From contig NZ_JACHEU010000001.1 of assembly GCF_014201615.1 (NCBI RefSeq), forward strand, positions 515,631 through 579,630: a stretch of DNA of 64,000 nucleotides. The letters run 5' to 3'. The stretch is from Aquamicrobium lusatiense (lineage in GTDB: Bacteria > Pseudomonadota > Alphaproteobacteria > Rhizobiales > Rhizobiaceae). The first letter of the stretch is position 1. Each line of letters starts with the position of its first letter. The position numbers were made by a program, and so were the translations under genes. The notes beneath the pieces are model-generated. The model ran no database searches and was not told where the DNA came from. It worked only from the letters and a program-made list of their open reading frames with translations. Shown here one piece after another: positions 21,116 to 29,785 of this stretch.

Positions 21116-21790
21116 ATGCAGGCAGGAAACGCTCATTATCGGCAGGAGTCGGATCTACCGCACACTGTTGCCCTGTTTCCTCTGGAGGGGGCCCTGCTTT
21201 TGCCGGGCAGCCGTCTTCCGCTCAACATTTTCGAGCCGCGCTACCTGCAGATGGTGGACCACGCCATCGCATCAAACAGGCTGATCGGGCTCATCCAGCC
21301 GAGCCTCGACGGCGCCACGCGCGCCGACGGGGAGCCCGGACTGTGCGAGGTCGGCTGCTTCGGCCGCATTACATCGATGACCGAGACCGGGGACGGACGC
21401 TATCTGATCGCGCTGCAAGGCGTTTGCCGCTTCCGCCTTGGCGAGGAGCTGACCGTGAAGACGCCGTTCCGGCAGGCAAGGATCATGCCCTTTCTCGCCG
21501 ATCTCGACGACAGCGGCAACGATGCCGGCGCCATCGACCGGCCGGCCCTGCTGAAAGTGTTCCGCGCCTATCTGCAGGCCAATGAGTTGCAGGCCGACTG
21601 GGAAGGTGTCAGCCGCGCCGACGACGCCATGCTCGTCAACGCCCTGTCGATGATGGCGCCTTACGGCCCGGCGGAAAAACAGGCTTTGCTGGAAGCGCCG
21701 GACCTGCGCACCCGCGCCGAGACGCTGATCGCCATTACCGAAATGGCGCTGGCGCGCGATAATGACGATTTCGGCACCAGTCTCCAGTAG
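21116..21790 (+). CDS. LON peptidase N-terminal (substrate-binding) domain protein
   Basis: 224 residues with the LonN domain from about 17 to 215: VALFPLEGALLLPGSRLPLNIFEPRYLQMVDHAI is the typical opening, and GRYLIALQGVCRFRL follows. There is no ATPase or protease domain. Such stand-alone proteins are widespread in alphaproteobacteria, next to the thioredoxin and Trm112 genes as here; their role is not established. AAGGAA precedes ATG 21116. Confidence 0.9.
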   Translation: MQAGNAHYRQESDLPHTVALFPLEGALLLPGSRLPLNIFEPRYLQMVDHAIASNRLIGLIQPSLDGATRADGEPGLCEVGCFGRITSMTETGDGRYLIALQGVCRFRLGEELTVKTPFRQARIMPFLADLDDSGNDAGAIDRPALLKVFRAYLQANELQADWEGVSRADDAMLVNALSMMAPYGPAEKQALLEAPDLRTRAETLIAITEMALARDNDDFGTSLQ

Positions 21791-21811
21791 ATCGGGAAAC
21801 AGGGCACTCCG

Positions 21812-22042
21812 ATGACGGGGGAAAGCGGCCAGATGGCGAACGAGCGCGGCAAGAACGAACCTCAGGTCGATCCGAAGCTTCTGGAGCTTCTCGCCTGCCC
21901 GCTGACGAAGGCGCCGCTGAGCTGGGACCCGGAGCGCGGCGAACTGGTCTCGCGGCTGGCGAAGCTCGCCTACCCGGTGCGCGGCGGCATTCCCATCATG
22001 CTGCCTTCGGAAGCGCGTGCGCTGGGCGCCGAAGAAGGCTGA
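21812..22042 (+). CDS. Trm112-like (UPF0434/YcaR) small protein
   Basis: 76 residues matching the Trm112p-like family ([49 protein letters not shown]). Only the first Cys of the usual zinc knuckle remains, as in other alphaproteobacterial members (CPLTK). The product is unknown; eukaryotic Trm112 activates methyltransferases. ATG 21812 starts the frame; ATG 21833 is an equally possible start that would remove 7 residues with no family match. It lies 21 bp after the LonN gene. Confidence 0.85.
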   Translation: MTGESGQMANERGKNEPQVDPKLLELLACPLTKAPLSWDPERGELVSRLAKLAYPVRGGIPIMLPSEARALGAEEG

Positions 22043-22335
22043 AGCCGCCCGGCTCGATGGCCTCCGGTCTGCGGTTTTCTCTGCATCGCATCTTTTCAGG
22101 CGCATCACGACGAATACCGAACTTTAAGTCATCATCGGATGAGCGGAATCTGGGCCCGCTTTCCGGTCAGAAGCGCTGCAGCGATTCCGGCAAATTGCGA
22201 CGCGGTTTTGCGGGTGCAGCTGCGCAAAAACATACGGATGGCACGTTTCTGCGATCCGCTGAAAATGCTCTGCCTGATTGTTTTTACATCATTCATGCGA
22301 TGCCGAATGTCTCCATTCGGCTGCAGACTGCTCTA
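22043..22335. other. Intergenic stretch left of the IS element
   Basis: 293 bp with no gene. It contains degenerate pieces resembling the dispersed repeat seen at 7016-7117 (for example GACGCGGTTTTGCGGG near 22199 and AAAATGCTCTGCCTGATTG near 22262). Before the insertion this was probably the region between the Trm112-like gene and the 3' end of dnaE2. Confidence 0.4.
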
Positions 22336-23180
22336 GGCTCGAAACTCAATTTGGGTTGCTGATTTTGTGAGTGTCTGATTCCCTGTGATCCGGAGGTTTT
22401 CGGATGGCGAGGAAGCGGGACGTTTATTGGCTGTCGGACGCGGAGTGGGAGGCGATCCAGCCTCACCTTCCCATTGGTCGGCGTGGACCGCGGCGGGTGG
22501 ATGACCGGCGGGTGATCTCGGGCATCATGCACATGCTGCGTTCGGGTGGACGCTGGAAAGACTGCCCGGCGGTCTATGGGCCTTACACCACGATCTACAA
22601 TCGCTGGAACCGGTGGAGCCGGCAGGGTGTGTGGGAACGGATTTTCTACGCCCTGACCGGGTCGAGCGGCGTGTTCACCGGTTCGGTGGATTCCACCCAC
22701 ATCAAGGTCCACCGCTCGGCGTCGGGCGCAAAAGGGGGGCTTGTCATCACGCCATTGGCACCTCGCGTGGCGGGCGAACGACGAAAATCCATGCGTTGAG
22801 CGATGATTGCGGCCGGCCCGTCGCTTTCGCCCTGACGCCCGGAAATGCCCATGACCTCGCCGGTGCCAAGGCGCTGCTGGCCGTCCGGTGTCCCAGCCGC
22901 AAGTTGCTGGTCGACCGCGCCTATGATGCAGCAAGTCTGCGCGAATGGCTTGCCGAGCGAGGAACAGAACCCGTCATCCCGCCCAATCCAACGCGCAAGA
23001 ACCCACACGCCTACGACCGCGACGCCTATCGCGGCCGAAACCTCATCGAGCGCATGTTCTGTCGCCTTAAAGACTTCCGACGCATCGCAACACGCTACGA
23101 TAAACGCGCCGATACATTCCTGTCGGCCATCTGCCTCGCTGCCGCAATCACTTGGTGGACGCCAAATTGAGTCTCGACCC
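22336..23180 (+). mobile_element. IS5-family (IS427-group) insertion sequence, 845 bp
   Basis: The terminal inverted repeats are GGCTCGAAACTCAATTTGG (22336-22354) and, inverted at the right end (23162-23180), GGGTCGAGACTCAATTTGG, with 2 mismatches in 19. A TA target duplication flanks the element (22334-22335 and 23181-23182). Size, ends, the frameshifted transposase and the TA target fit the IS427 group. The right end abuts the dnaE2 stop codon. Both reading frames and both ends look intact. Confidence 0.93.
22404..23170 (+). CDS. IS427-type transposase in two frames (-1 frameshift)
   Basis: OrfA runs 22404-22799 (131 residues if unshifted) and OrfB continues in the -1 frame to 23170. The AAAAGGGGGG tract near 22730-22739 is a likely slippage site: shifting there joins HRSASGAKGG to ACHHAIGTSRGGRTTKIHAL, restoring a normal IS427-like transposase of about 255 residues. 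The DDE residues are visible in GSVDSTHIKV (first D), LLVDRAYDAASL (second D) and RNLIERMFCRLKDF (E). CCGGAGG precedes ATG 22404. The element is probably active or recently so. Confidence 0.9.
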
Positions 23181-26100
23181 TAATGAAAATTCCGGCCCTT
23201 CGGCATGACCGAACGCGCGCTCCGGGCAAGCATGTGCTGGCTGTTTTCCGCAAGGGTTCCCGGCGCGCCGTCTTCCGGCGCCGGCTTCCGAGGCGCATCG
23301 AGCAAATCGCCCAGCCATGAGGAAAGATCCTCTATCTGTTCGGCGACGATATGAAGGACGCCCGACTGGGATTGCAGCCTGCCGGTAACGCGCACGAAGC
23401 GCCCGCCCATGATTGCAGGCCGGTAGCGGTTGAACGTGCCCAGCCAGAAGATGATGTTGGCGATCGCCCCCTCATCCTCCAGCGTCAGGAAAACGGCCTT
23501 GCCCTTGCCCGGCCGCTGCCGCACCAGAACCAGCCCGGCCACGGTGACGCGCGCGCCATCGGCCAGCGCGCCAAGCCGCACATTGGGCGTCACCCCCGCC
23601 CGATCGAGCCGGGCGCGCAGGAAGCCGACCGGATGCGCCTTCAGCGACAGGCCAAGGCTGCGATAGTCGTGAACGACATGCTCGCCCGGCTGCATGACGG
23701 GAAGATGGGTGACGGGCTCCGGATCCGGCAGGTCCAGTTCCGGCCTGTCGCACAGCGGCAGCGATTCGACCGCACTTTTCGCATCGAGCGCGCGCACGGC
23801 CCAGAGCGCCTCGCGCCGGTCGAGCCCGATCGAACGGAAGGCGTCGGCATCGGCAAGCCTGCCGATTTCGCCCGTATCCAGCCCGGAACGCAGCCACACG
23901 TCGCGCACCGAGACATAGCCGTCACCACGGCGGGCGACGAAAGTCTGCATGCGTTTTTCTGCAAGCCCCCTGATCTGGTTGAAGCCCATCCGCATCGCAT
24001 GCATGGTGCGGATGGTGCGACGCATATCGACATGGCGCTCCGAGACGCGGGCCGGATCGAAAGCCGCCTTTTCCAGTGTGCACTCCCAGCGGGAAGCGTT
24101 GATGTCGACGGGCCGGATCTCGACGCCATGCTCGGCCGCATCGCGTATGAGCTGGGCGGGCTTGTAGAAACCCATGGGTTGCGAATTGAGGATCGCCGCG
24201 CAGAAAACGTCCGGGTAGAAGGCCTTGAACCAGCAGGAGGCATAGACCAGCAGGGCGAAGGAGGCGGCGTGACTTTCGGGAAAGCCATATTCGCCGAAGC
24301 CCTCGATCTGCCTGAAGCAGCGCTCGGCGAATTCCTTCGGATAACCTTTGACGACCATGCCGCTGACCATGCGATCCTGATAGAGGCTGACCTTACCGGT
24401 GCGCCGGAAAGTCGCCATGGCGCGGCGCAGCAGGTCCGCCTCGTCCGGCGAGAAACCACCCGCCCTGATGGCGATCTTCATCGCCTGTTCCTGAAACAGG
24501 GGAACGCCCAGCGTCTTGCCGAGAATTTCCTCCAGCTCGGGTTTGTAATACTCGACCTTTTCCTTGCCCTCGCGCCGACGCAGATAGGGGTGAACCATGT
24601 CGCCCTGTATCGGGCCGGGGCGCACGATCGCCACTTCGATAACGAGATCGTAGAATGAGCGCGGCTTCAGGCGCGGCAGCATCGACATCTGGGCGCGCGA
24701 TTCGACCTGAAAGACGCCCAGCGTGTCGGCCCGGCAGATCATGTCGTAGACGATCCGGTCTTCCTTCGGCATGGTGGCCAGCGTGATCGGCCTGCCATGC
24801 GCATCGCGCACCCGGTAGTGGTCCTCCAGCAAGGTGAAGGCGCGCTTCATGCAGCTCAGCATGCCGAGCGCCAGCACATCGACCTTCAGGATGCCGACGG
24901 CGTCGAGATCGTCCTTGTTCCACTCCACCATTTTGCGGCTTTCCATGCCCGTTCTGACGATGGGCACGATCTCGTCCAGCCGGTCGCGGGTGATGACGAA
25001 GCCGCCGACATGCTGCGACAGATGGCGCGGACATTCGGCCGCCACCAGCTCGCCGGCGCGGGCCAGCACATGGCGCGTCACCGGATCGGACGTGTCGAGC
25101 CCGCCGGCCTTCGCCTGCTCGGAGCCTATGGAGGAGGTCCACCAGCCCCAGATCGAGCCGGACAAGGCGCCCTGCACATCCTGCGACAGGCCCATGGCCT
25201 TCGCCACCTCGCGCAGCGCCGAGCGGCCCCGGTAGCTGATCACCGCACAGGCCAGAGCCGTGTGCTTTTCCTGATATTTCTCATAGATATAGGCCATGAC
25301 CTCCTCGCGCCGCTGGTGCTCGAAGTCGACGTCGATGTCGGGCGGCTCGTTGCGTTTTTCAGAAATGAAGCGCTCGAACAAAGAATCGATCTGGTCCGGC
25401 GCGACGGCGGTGATGCCCAGCAGATAGCAGACCACCGAATTGGCGGCCGAACCGCGCCCCTGGCACAATATGTCCCTGCTGCGTGCGAACTGGACGATGT
25501 CCTGCACGGTGAGGAAATAGCGCGCGTAATTCATCCTTTCGATCAGCGCCAGTTCCTTGCCGATCCGCGCTGCCAGATGCGCCGGCACGCCCTCGGGGTA
25601 GAAACGGGCAGCACCTTCCCATGTCAGCCGCTCCAGCTCCTGCTGCGGGGTGGCGCCGTCGCGCGTCGGCTCGTCGGGATAGTTGTGCTGCAATTCGGAC
25701 AGGGAAAAGGACAGCGTCGCGGCGAAGCGCTGTGTCTCGCCCAGCGCCTGCGGATGAGACCTGAACAGCCGCGCCATCTCGGCCGGCTCCTTGAGGTGGC
25801 GCTCGGCATTGGCGCCAAGCGCGAAGCCGGCCTCAGCCACAGTTGTCCTGAGCCGGATGGCGGTGAGCACGTCCTGCAGGGGCCGCCGTTCGGCAGCATG
25901 ATAGAGCACGTCATTGGTCGCCATCAGCGACAGGCCGGCCTGATCTGCAAGGGCCTCGGCCTGCGCCATACGCAAGCGGTCATTGCCGCAGTAATGGGGC
26001 GCGGCGGCCAGCCAAAGGTTGCTGCCGAAACGGTCTTTCAGCCGGACAAGCAGGGCAAGGGTTTCGGCGGCCGGCCCCAGCGGATCGGGCAGGATGGCCA

Positions 26101-26524
26101 ACGAAATGTGGTCGCCCCAGTCCAGCAGATCGTCGAGATAAAGCAGCGAAACTCCCTTTTCGCTCCCCTCGCGCAGATTCCCCGTCGTCAGCAGCCGGCA
26201 CAGATGCCCCCAGCCCCTGCGATTTTGCGGATAGGCGAGCACGTCGGGCGTGTCATCGGCGAAGGCCAGCCGGCAGCCGGGATGATAGGGCAGCACATGC
26301 GCTTCGCCTTTTTCCGAGAACCGGATCGCCTTCGACTGGCTCCACGCCCGCACCACGCCCGACACCGTGTTGCGATCCGCCAGCCCGATGCCGGCATGGC
26401 CCAGCGCGCAGGCCGTCACCACGAGCTCTTCCGGCCGCGAGGCCCCGCGCAGCAGCGAAAAATTCGACTGCACGCCGAACTCGATATAGGCGGGGGCGCC
26501 GCTTCCGGCAGCAGAAGCGTTCAT
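23180..26524 (-). CDS. dnaE2: Error-prone DNA polymerase DnaE2 (ImuC)
   Basis: 1114 residues: an N-terminal PHP domain (YIEFGVQSNFSLLRGASRPEELV), the C-family polymerase core with the palm aspartates in PPDIDVDFEHQRREEVMAY, a helix-hairpin-helix region and an OB domain (ARVTVAGLVLVRQRPGKGKAVFLTLEDE). The last residues, KGRNFH, match the usual DnaE2 C-terminus. The stop TAG is made of the TA target duplication plus the last base of the IS, so the protein seems full length. DnaE2 performs SOS-induced translesion synthesis with ImuA and ImuB. ATG 26524 overlaps the imuB stop by 4 nt. The IS may have removed the native terminator. Confidence 0.97.
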   Translation of the reverse strand: MNASAAGSGAPAYIEFGVQSNFSLLRGASRPEELVVTACALGHAGIGLADRNTVSGVVRAWSQSKAIRFSEKGEAHVLPYHPGCRLAFADDTPDVLAYPQNRRGWGHLCRLLTTGNLREGSEKGVSLLYLDDLLDWGDHISLAILPDPLGPAAETLALLVRLKDRFGSNLWLAAAPHYCGNDRLRMAQAEALADQAGLSLMATNDVLYHAAERRPLQDVLTAIRLRTTVAEAGFALGANAERHLKEPAEMARLFRSHPQALGETQRFAATLSFSLSELQHNYPDEPTRDGATPQQELERLTWEGAARFYPEGVPAHLAARIGKELALIERMNYARYFLTVQDIVQFARSRDILCQGRGSAANSVVCYLLGITAVAPDQIDSLFERFISEKRNEPPDIDVDFEHQRREEVMAYIYEKYQEKHTALACAVISYRGRSALREVAKAMGLSQDVQGALSGSIWGWWTSSIGSEQAKAGGLDTSDPVTRHVLARAGELVAAECPRHLSQHVGGFVITRDRLDEIVPIVRTGMESRKMVEWNKDDLDAVGILKVDVLALGMLSCMKRAFTLLEDHYRVRDAHGRPITLATMPKEDRIVYDMICRADTLGVFQVESRAQMSMLPRLKPRSFYDLVIEVAIVRPGPIQGDMVHPYLRRREGKEKVEYYKPELEEILGKTLGVPLFQEQAMKIAIRAGGFSPDEADLLRRAMATFRRTGKVSLYQDRMVSGMVVKGYPKEFAERCFRQIEGFGEYGFPESHAASFALLVYASCWFKAFYPDVFCAAILNSQPMGFYKPAQLIRDAAEHGVEIRPVDINASRWECTLEKAAFDPARVSERHVDMRRTIRTMHAMRMGFNQIRGLAEKRMQTFVARRGDGYVSVRDVWLRSGLDTGEIGRLADADAFRSIGLDRREALWAVRALDAKSAVESLPLCDRPELDLPDPEPVTHLPVMQPGEHVVHDYRSLGLSLKAHPVGFLRARLDRAGVTPNVRLGALADGARVTVAGLVLVRQRPGKGKAVFLTLEDEGAIANIIFWLGTFNRYRPAIMGGRFVRVTGRLQSQSGVLHIVAEQIEDLSSWLGDLLDAPRKPAPEDGAPGTLAENSQHMLARSARSVMPKGRNFH

Positions 26525-28113
26525 GCGAACAGCCCGTGCATGAACCAGCGCGGCGGCGGTTGGCCGGTTTCATGATGACCGAGCCGATAGAGCCAGTAGC
26601 GGCGGCCTTCACTGTCCTCGACCCGGTAATAGTCGCGCTCCGGCACATCTTCGCCATTGCGCCACCATTCGGGGGCGATGCGTTCCGGCCCTTCGGCGCG
26701 CACCACGCTGTGCAGGGCACGCCGCCAGCGAAACCGCATCGGCGGGCCTTCCGGCAATTCGGTGGCCGGCACCTCGACCGGCTCGGGCCGGCCGAACAGG
26801 CGCACCGGCCGCTCCGGCAGCGCGGGCTGAGGCACGCCTGCGGAGCCGGCCTCGGGAAGCTTCCCGGCAAAGGGTTGCAGGGCGACGGCCCGTTCGGGAA
26901 CATGGCTCTCGACCGCCACCGGCTGCATCACGGCCCCGCGTCCCAGCCTTGCCCGCACGCGGTCCGCGAACAGGGCGAGATCCTCATCCCCCCTGTCGGC
27001 TACGCCGGAAAGGTCCGTCTGGCGCATGTCGAAGGGCGCGGTCGAAAAGGCGGCAAGGCGCACGAGATCGAATCCGTAGCCGGCATCGAAATCGCCGGCG
27101 GCAGCGGCAAGCCTTTCGCGAAACAGCTTGTGGATCCTGCCCGGATCGCGCAGCGGCAGCGAGGCGGAGACGGCGATGCGGCTGACCGCGCCATCGACCC
27201 TGAACAGCGACAGGCCAAGCTGCCTTGCGCCCTCGCCGCGCCGCTCCAGATCGCCTTTCAGCGACAGGGCCAGCATCTGCACCAGCCGTTCGATGTCCTC
27301 GGTGAGCACGACCGGCTCGGCCAGCTGCCGCTCCACGACCAGCGCCGGCACCGGCAGGCGCGGCGACACCGCCTCGTCGATACGGCCAAGCGCCTGGTCG
27401 AGACGCAGCATCAGGTGCCGGCCGAAGCGACGGGCAAGCGGCGCGCGCGGTGCGGCCATGATCTCGCCAATGCTGCGCAGGCCGACACTGTCGAGCCCCG
27501 TGCAGAGCTGCGCGTCAAGGCGCAGCGCCTGCGGCGGCAGCCGTGCCAGCAGGTCTGCCTCACCGCCGGGTGCGACCACCAGCCTTCCCTGAAACCGCGC
27601 CGCCGCCCATGCGGCCCCGGATGTCGAGGCAAGGCCGGCGCGCACGTCAAAACCCTGATCGAAGAATTGCGCCAGCACCATCTCCAGCATCGGCTTCTCG
27701 CCGCCGAACAGCGAAGTGCAGCCGGTAACGTCGAGAAAGAGCCCGTTCTCGCCGTCCAGCGCCACCAGCGGCGTGTAGCGGTCGCACCAGTCGGCAAGCG
27801 CTTCCAGCAGGCGGCGCTCGCCGGCCGGGTCGGCTTCGACCACATCGAGGGCCGGATGCATGGCCCGCGCATCGGCAAGGCCCATGCCGCGCTTCAGGCC
27901 CAGCGCCTCAGCCCGTGCGTCGAGGGCCGCGACCTGCACCGTGTTGTGGCGCTGCAGGCTCAGCACCAGCGGCGGATGCACCTTTCCTGCGGAACGCCAC
28001 GACCTGCCCAGACGCCGGCGCAGCACCCGTTCCGCGGCCAGATAGGGAAACCACAGCGACAGGATCCGCTGTCCCGATTTGCGGATTTGCTCTTTCGGTG
28101 AACAGGCAATCAT
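26521..28113 (-). CDS. imuB: Y-family polymerase-like mutasome subunit ImuB
   Basis: 530 residues of the DinB/UmuC-like ImuB family (ILSLWFPYLAAERVLRRR at the start; a little-finger-like middle region; a unique C-terminal domain ending RDYYRVEDSEGRRYWLYRLG). ImuB lacks polymerase activity and acts as an adaptor between the beta clamp, ImuA and DnaE2. The only usable start before the conserved ILSLWFP is ATG 28113, which lies inside imuA, so the two genes overlap by 206 nt in different frames. Second gene of the imuA-imuB-dnaE2 SOS operon. Confidence 0.93.
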   Translation of the reverse strand: MIACSPKEQIRKSGQRILSLWFPYLAAERVLRRRLGRSWRSAGKVHPPLVLSLQRHNTVQVAALDARAEALGLKRGMGLADARAMHPALDVVEADPAGERRLLEALADWCDRYTPLVALDGENGLFLDVTGCTSLFGGEKPMLEMVLAQFFDQGFDVRAGLASTSGAAWAAARFQGRLVVAPGGEADLLARLPPQALRLDAQLCTGLDSVGLRSIGEIMAAPRAPLARRFGRHLMLRLDQALGRIDEAVSPRLPVPALVVERQLAEPVVLTEDIERLVQMLALSLKGDLERRGEGARQLGLSLFRVDGAVSRIAVSASLPLRDPGRIHKLFRERLAAAAGDFDAGYGFDLVRLAAFSTAPFDMRQTDLSGVADRGDEDLALFADRVRARLGRGAVMQPVAVESHVPERAVALQPFAGKLPEAGSAGVPQPALPERPVRLFGRPEPVEVPATELPEGPPMRFRWRRALHSVVRAEGPERIAPEWWRNGEDVPERDYYRVEDSEGRRYWLYRLGHHETGQPPPRWFMHGLFA

Positions 28114-28870
28114 CGGAATTCCACTCCAGTGTGAACAGGCCGGGCAGGGCGGCAGGGGATTTGTCGAGCGAGACGGTGAAGGCAGGCAGGCCAATGGAGC
28201 CTGCGAGCAGGCCGGCAAGGGTGCTGCGTGTGCCGGACGATGCCGGCGCGACGACAAGGCGCACAGGAGCTGCGGTGGCTTCAGGCCGTGCCGCCTGGCG
28301 CAGGAGCAGCACCGGCCGGCCGGCTGCCTGCGCACGGCGATGCAGGCGGCGCGTGGCGGTCAGGTCGAGCTTTTCGGGGTTGCCGTGCACTTCCACCACC
28401 ACGGCGGCCAGCTTCTGCAGCGGAATGGCCTCCTCCGCCACCCACAGCGCATCGGCAAGCTTCGGTGCCTGCGCCAGCAGAAGCCGCTCCGGCGCAAGAC
28501 CTGACAGCGCCTGCGCGCCAACGGCATGGGGAAAGCCGGCCTCCTGCAGCACCCCGGACATGCCGACCCACAGCACGAGACCCGGTTCCTTCGCCTGCCG
28601 CAGCAGAAGACCGGCCAGAGCCAGCGCAAAACCGGCGACCGCGCCGGCATCGCGCGTTTCACGACCATGGATCTCGGTCAGCGCCGCCCGCATGAGCCCG
28701 CCGCCGAGCAGCCTGTCGAGACTGCCGACGCCGATGGGCAGGCGCGGGGCCTCCCCTTCGCCTTCCGCTCCCGCAGGCACTTCAAGGCGCTGCGGCAGCG
28801 CGCCTTCAATTCTCGCAATTTCCCGGCGCAGGGCAAAAACGGCGTCCCGCGCCACGGCGCGATTCGCCAT
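27908..28870 (-). CDS. imuA: Mutasome RecA-like protein ImuA
   Basis: 320 residues of the ImuA (SulA/RecA-like) family: an N-terminal helix (ALRREIARIEGALPQR), the RecA-like core (RLLGGGLMRAALTEIHG; GLVLWVGMSG), and the conserved end VVAFRR near residue 295, followed by a 25-residue Ala/Arg-rich tail that overlaps imuB. It is the first gene of the imuA-imuB-dnaE2 cassette, behind an SOS box 22 bp upstream of ATG 28870. Confidence 0.93.
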   Translation of the reverse strand: MANRAVARDAVFALRREIARIEGALPQRLEVPAGAEGEGEAPRLPIGVGSLDRLLGGGLMRAALTEIHGRETRDAGAVAGFALALAGLLLRQAKEPGLVLWVGMSGVLQEAGFPHAVGAQALSGLAPERLLLAQAPKLADALWVAEEAIPLQKLAAVVVEVHGNPEKLDLTATRRLHRRAQAAGRPVLLLRQAARPEATAAPVRLVVAPASSGTRSTLAGLLAGSIGLPAFTVSLDKSPAALPGLFTLEWNSDDCLFTERANPQIGTADPVAVVSLSGRGTGAAPASGQVVAFRRKGASAAGAEPAAPQHGAGRGPRRTG

Positions 28871-28891
28871 GGCGGTCGATCTCTCTTGTTT

Positions 28892-28906
28892 GTTCCTGTT
28901 ATGTTC
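28892..28906 (-). promoter_or_regulatory. LexA (SOS) box of imuA-imuB-dnaE2
   Basis: GTTCCTGTTATGTTC on the plus strand (GAACATAACAGGAAC on the coding strand) is an exact GTTC-N7-GTTC LexA site, 22 bp upstream of the imuA start. A TATAAG hexamer overlaps its upstream edge (28906-28911) and could be the -10. A well-spaced -35 was not found. Confidence 0.88.
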
Positions 28907-29043
28907 TTATAGGATTCCAGAGCCGAACTCAGGAGTCAAGCAGACAGGATAAGAATTTATTCCTTCGGAAAACCCTGCCTGTGCATCAGCGTTTGCCCAG
29001 CAGCCCGCAAAAGCCTATATGCCGCGGGAAAGAAGGACGAAGC

Positions 29044-29466
29044 ATGGCCCGCATCTACAAGACACGCACCTGGCACGGAGAACTCTCCCCCTCGCTGGAG
29101 GAAATGGAGATGCTGGCGCTGGAGGCCTATGCGCATCTGCCCGAGGAATTCCGCACGCTGACCGGCGAGATCATCATCCAGGTGGCGGAATTCCCGACCG
29201 ACGAGATCATGGACGATCTGGCGCTGGAAACGCCTTTCGATCTGCTCGGCCTGTTCGAGGGGCGCGGCATCGCCGAACGCTGGAACCCGGCCACGGGCGA
29301 GGGGCCGAACCGCGTCACCCTCTACCGGCGCGCCATCCTCGATTACTGGGCCGAGAACGAGGAAACGCTGAGCGACATCGTCACCCATGTGCTTATCCAC
29401 GAGATCGGCCACCATTTCGGCCTTTCCGACGACGACATGGAGCGCATCGAGACGTCGGCGGAATAG
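29044..29466 (+). CDS. Zincin-like metallopeptidase family protein (DUF1025 type)
   Basis: 140 residues. HEIGHHFGLSDDDM near residues 119-132 is an HExxH-type zinc site with a trailing Asp as likely third ligand. Proteins of this family (TTHA0227-like, minimal zincins) are small and cytoplasmic; peptidase activity is assumed, substrate unknown. AAGGACGAAGC before ATG 29044 supports this start; the frame extends 63 nt further upstream without homology. It is divergent from the imu operon. Confidence 0.88.
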   Translation: MARIYKTRTWHGELSPSLEEMEMLALEAYAHLPEEFRTLTGEIIIQVAEFPTDEIMDDLALETPFDLLGLFEGRGIAERWNPATGEGPNRVTLYRRAILDYWAENEETLSDIVTHVLIHEIGHHFGLSDDDMERIETSAE

Positions 29467-29514
29467 AGCATCGGGCCGAAAAGTGGAATCCGGTTTTCGG
29501 GGATTCCGATGCTC
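29466..29514. repeat. Palindromic intergenic repeat (rhizobial type)
   Basis: A 49-bp element with outer arms GAGCATCGG/CCGATGCTC and inner GGAATCC/GGATTCC pairs, starting on the last base of the zincin stop codon. Its wording (AAAGTGGAATCCGGTTTTC) is familiar as a dispersed palindromic repeat of Hyphomicrobiales, possibly a transcription terminator between convergent genes. Confidence 0.65.
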
Positions 29515-29545
29515 GATCCAGAAACGCGGGGCAGGAGCCCGGCGC

Positions 29546-29755
29546 CTACCAGTCGCTGAGCTTCGTTTCGCCGGGCTCGTACTCCTGCCCCTCGACATCC
29601 TTCACCACCGCCTGCCCGCAGCGCATGACCTTTTCCTTTTTGTCATAGGCATAGGTGGGCGAGCCGTAGAGATGCCAGCCCTTGTTCAGGGCAGCCGTCA
29701 CCTTGTGGCAGAAGGTGGCGTCATCGACGGCGGTCAGAAAACGGTAGAGTCGCAT
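29546..29755 (-). CDS. DUF1737-domain small protein
   Basis: 69 residues (MRLYRFLTAVDDATFCHKVTAALNKGWHLYGSPTYAYD...). The pattern of a short strand, a helix and the GWHLYGSP turn fits the DUF1737 family of unknown function. It lies 30 bp downstream of the CoA-ester lyase gene on the same strand and is probably cotranscribed. ATG 29755 is the natural start. Confidence 0.8.
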   Translation of the reverse strand: MRLYRFLTAVDDATFCHKVTAALNKGWHLYGSPTYAYDKKEKVMRCGQAVVKDVEGQEYEPGETKLSDW

Positions 29756-29785
29756 CGGATCTTCCTGTGAGAAACGGAGGCGCCA

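Noticed and set aside
29393..29401. DnaA-box-like TTATCCACG
   Set aside because: A single match inside the coding sequence of the zincin HExxH region, with no cluster; it is coincidental and not evidence of oriC.
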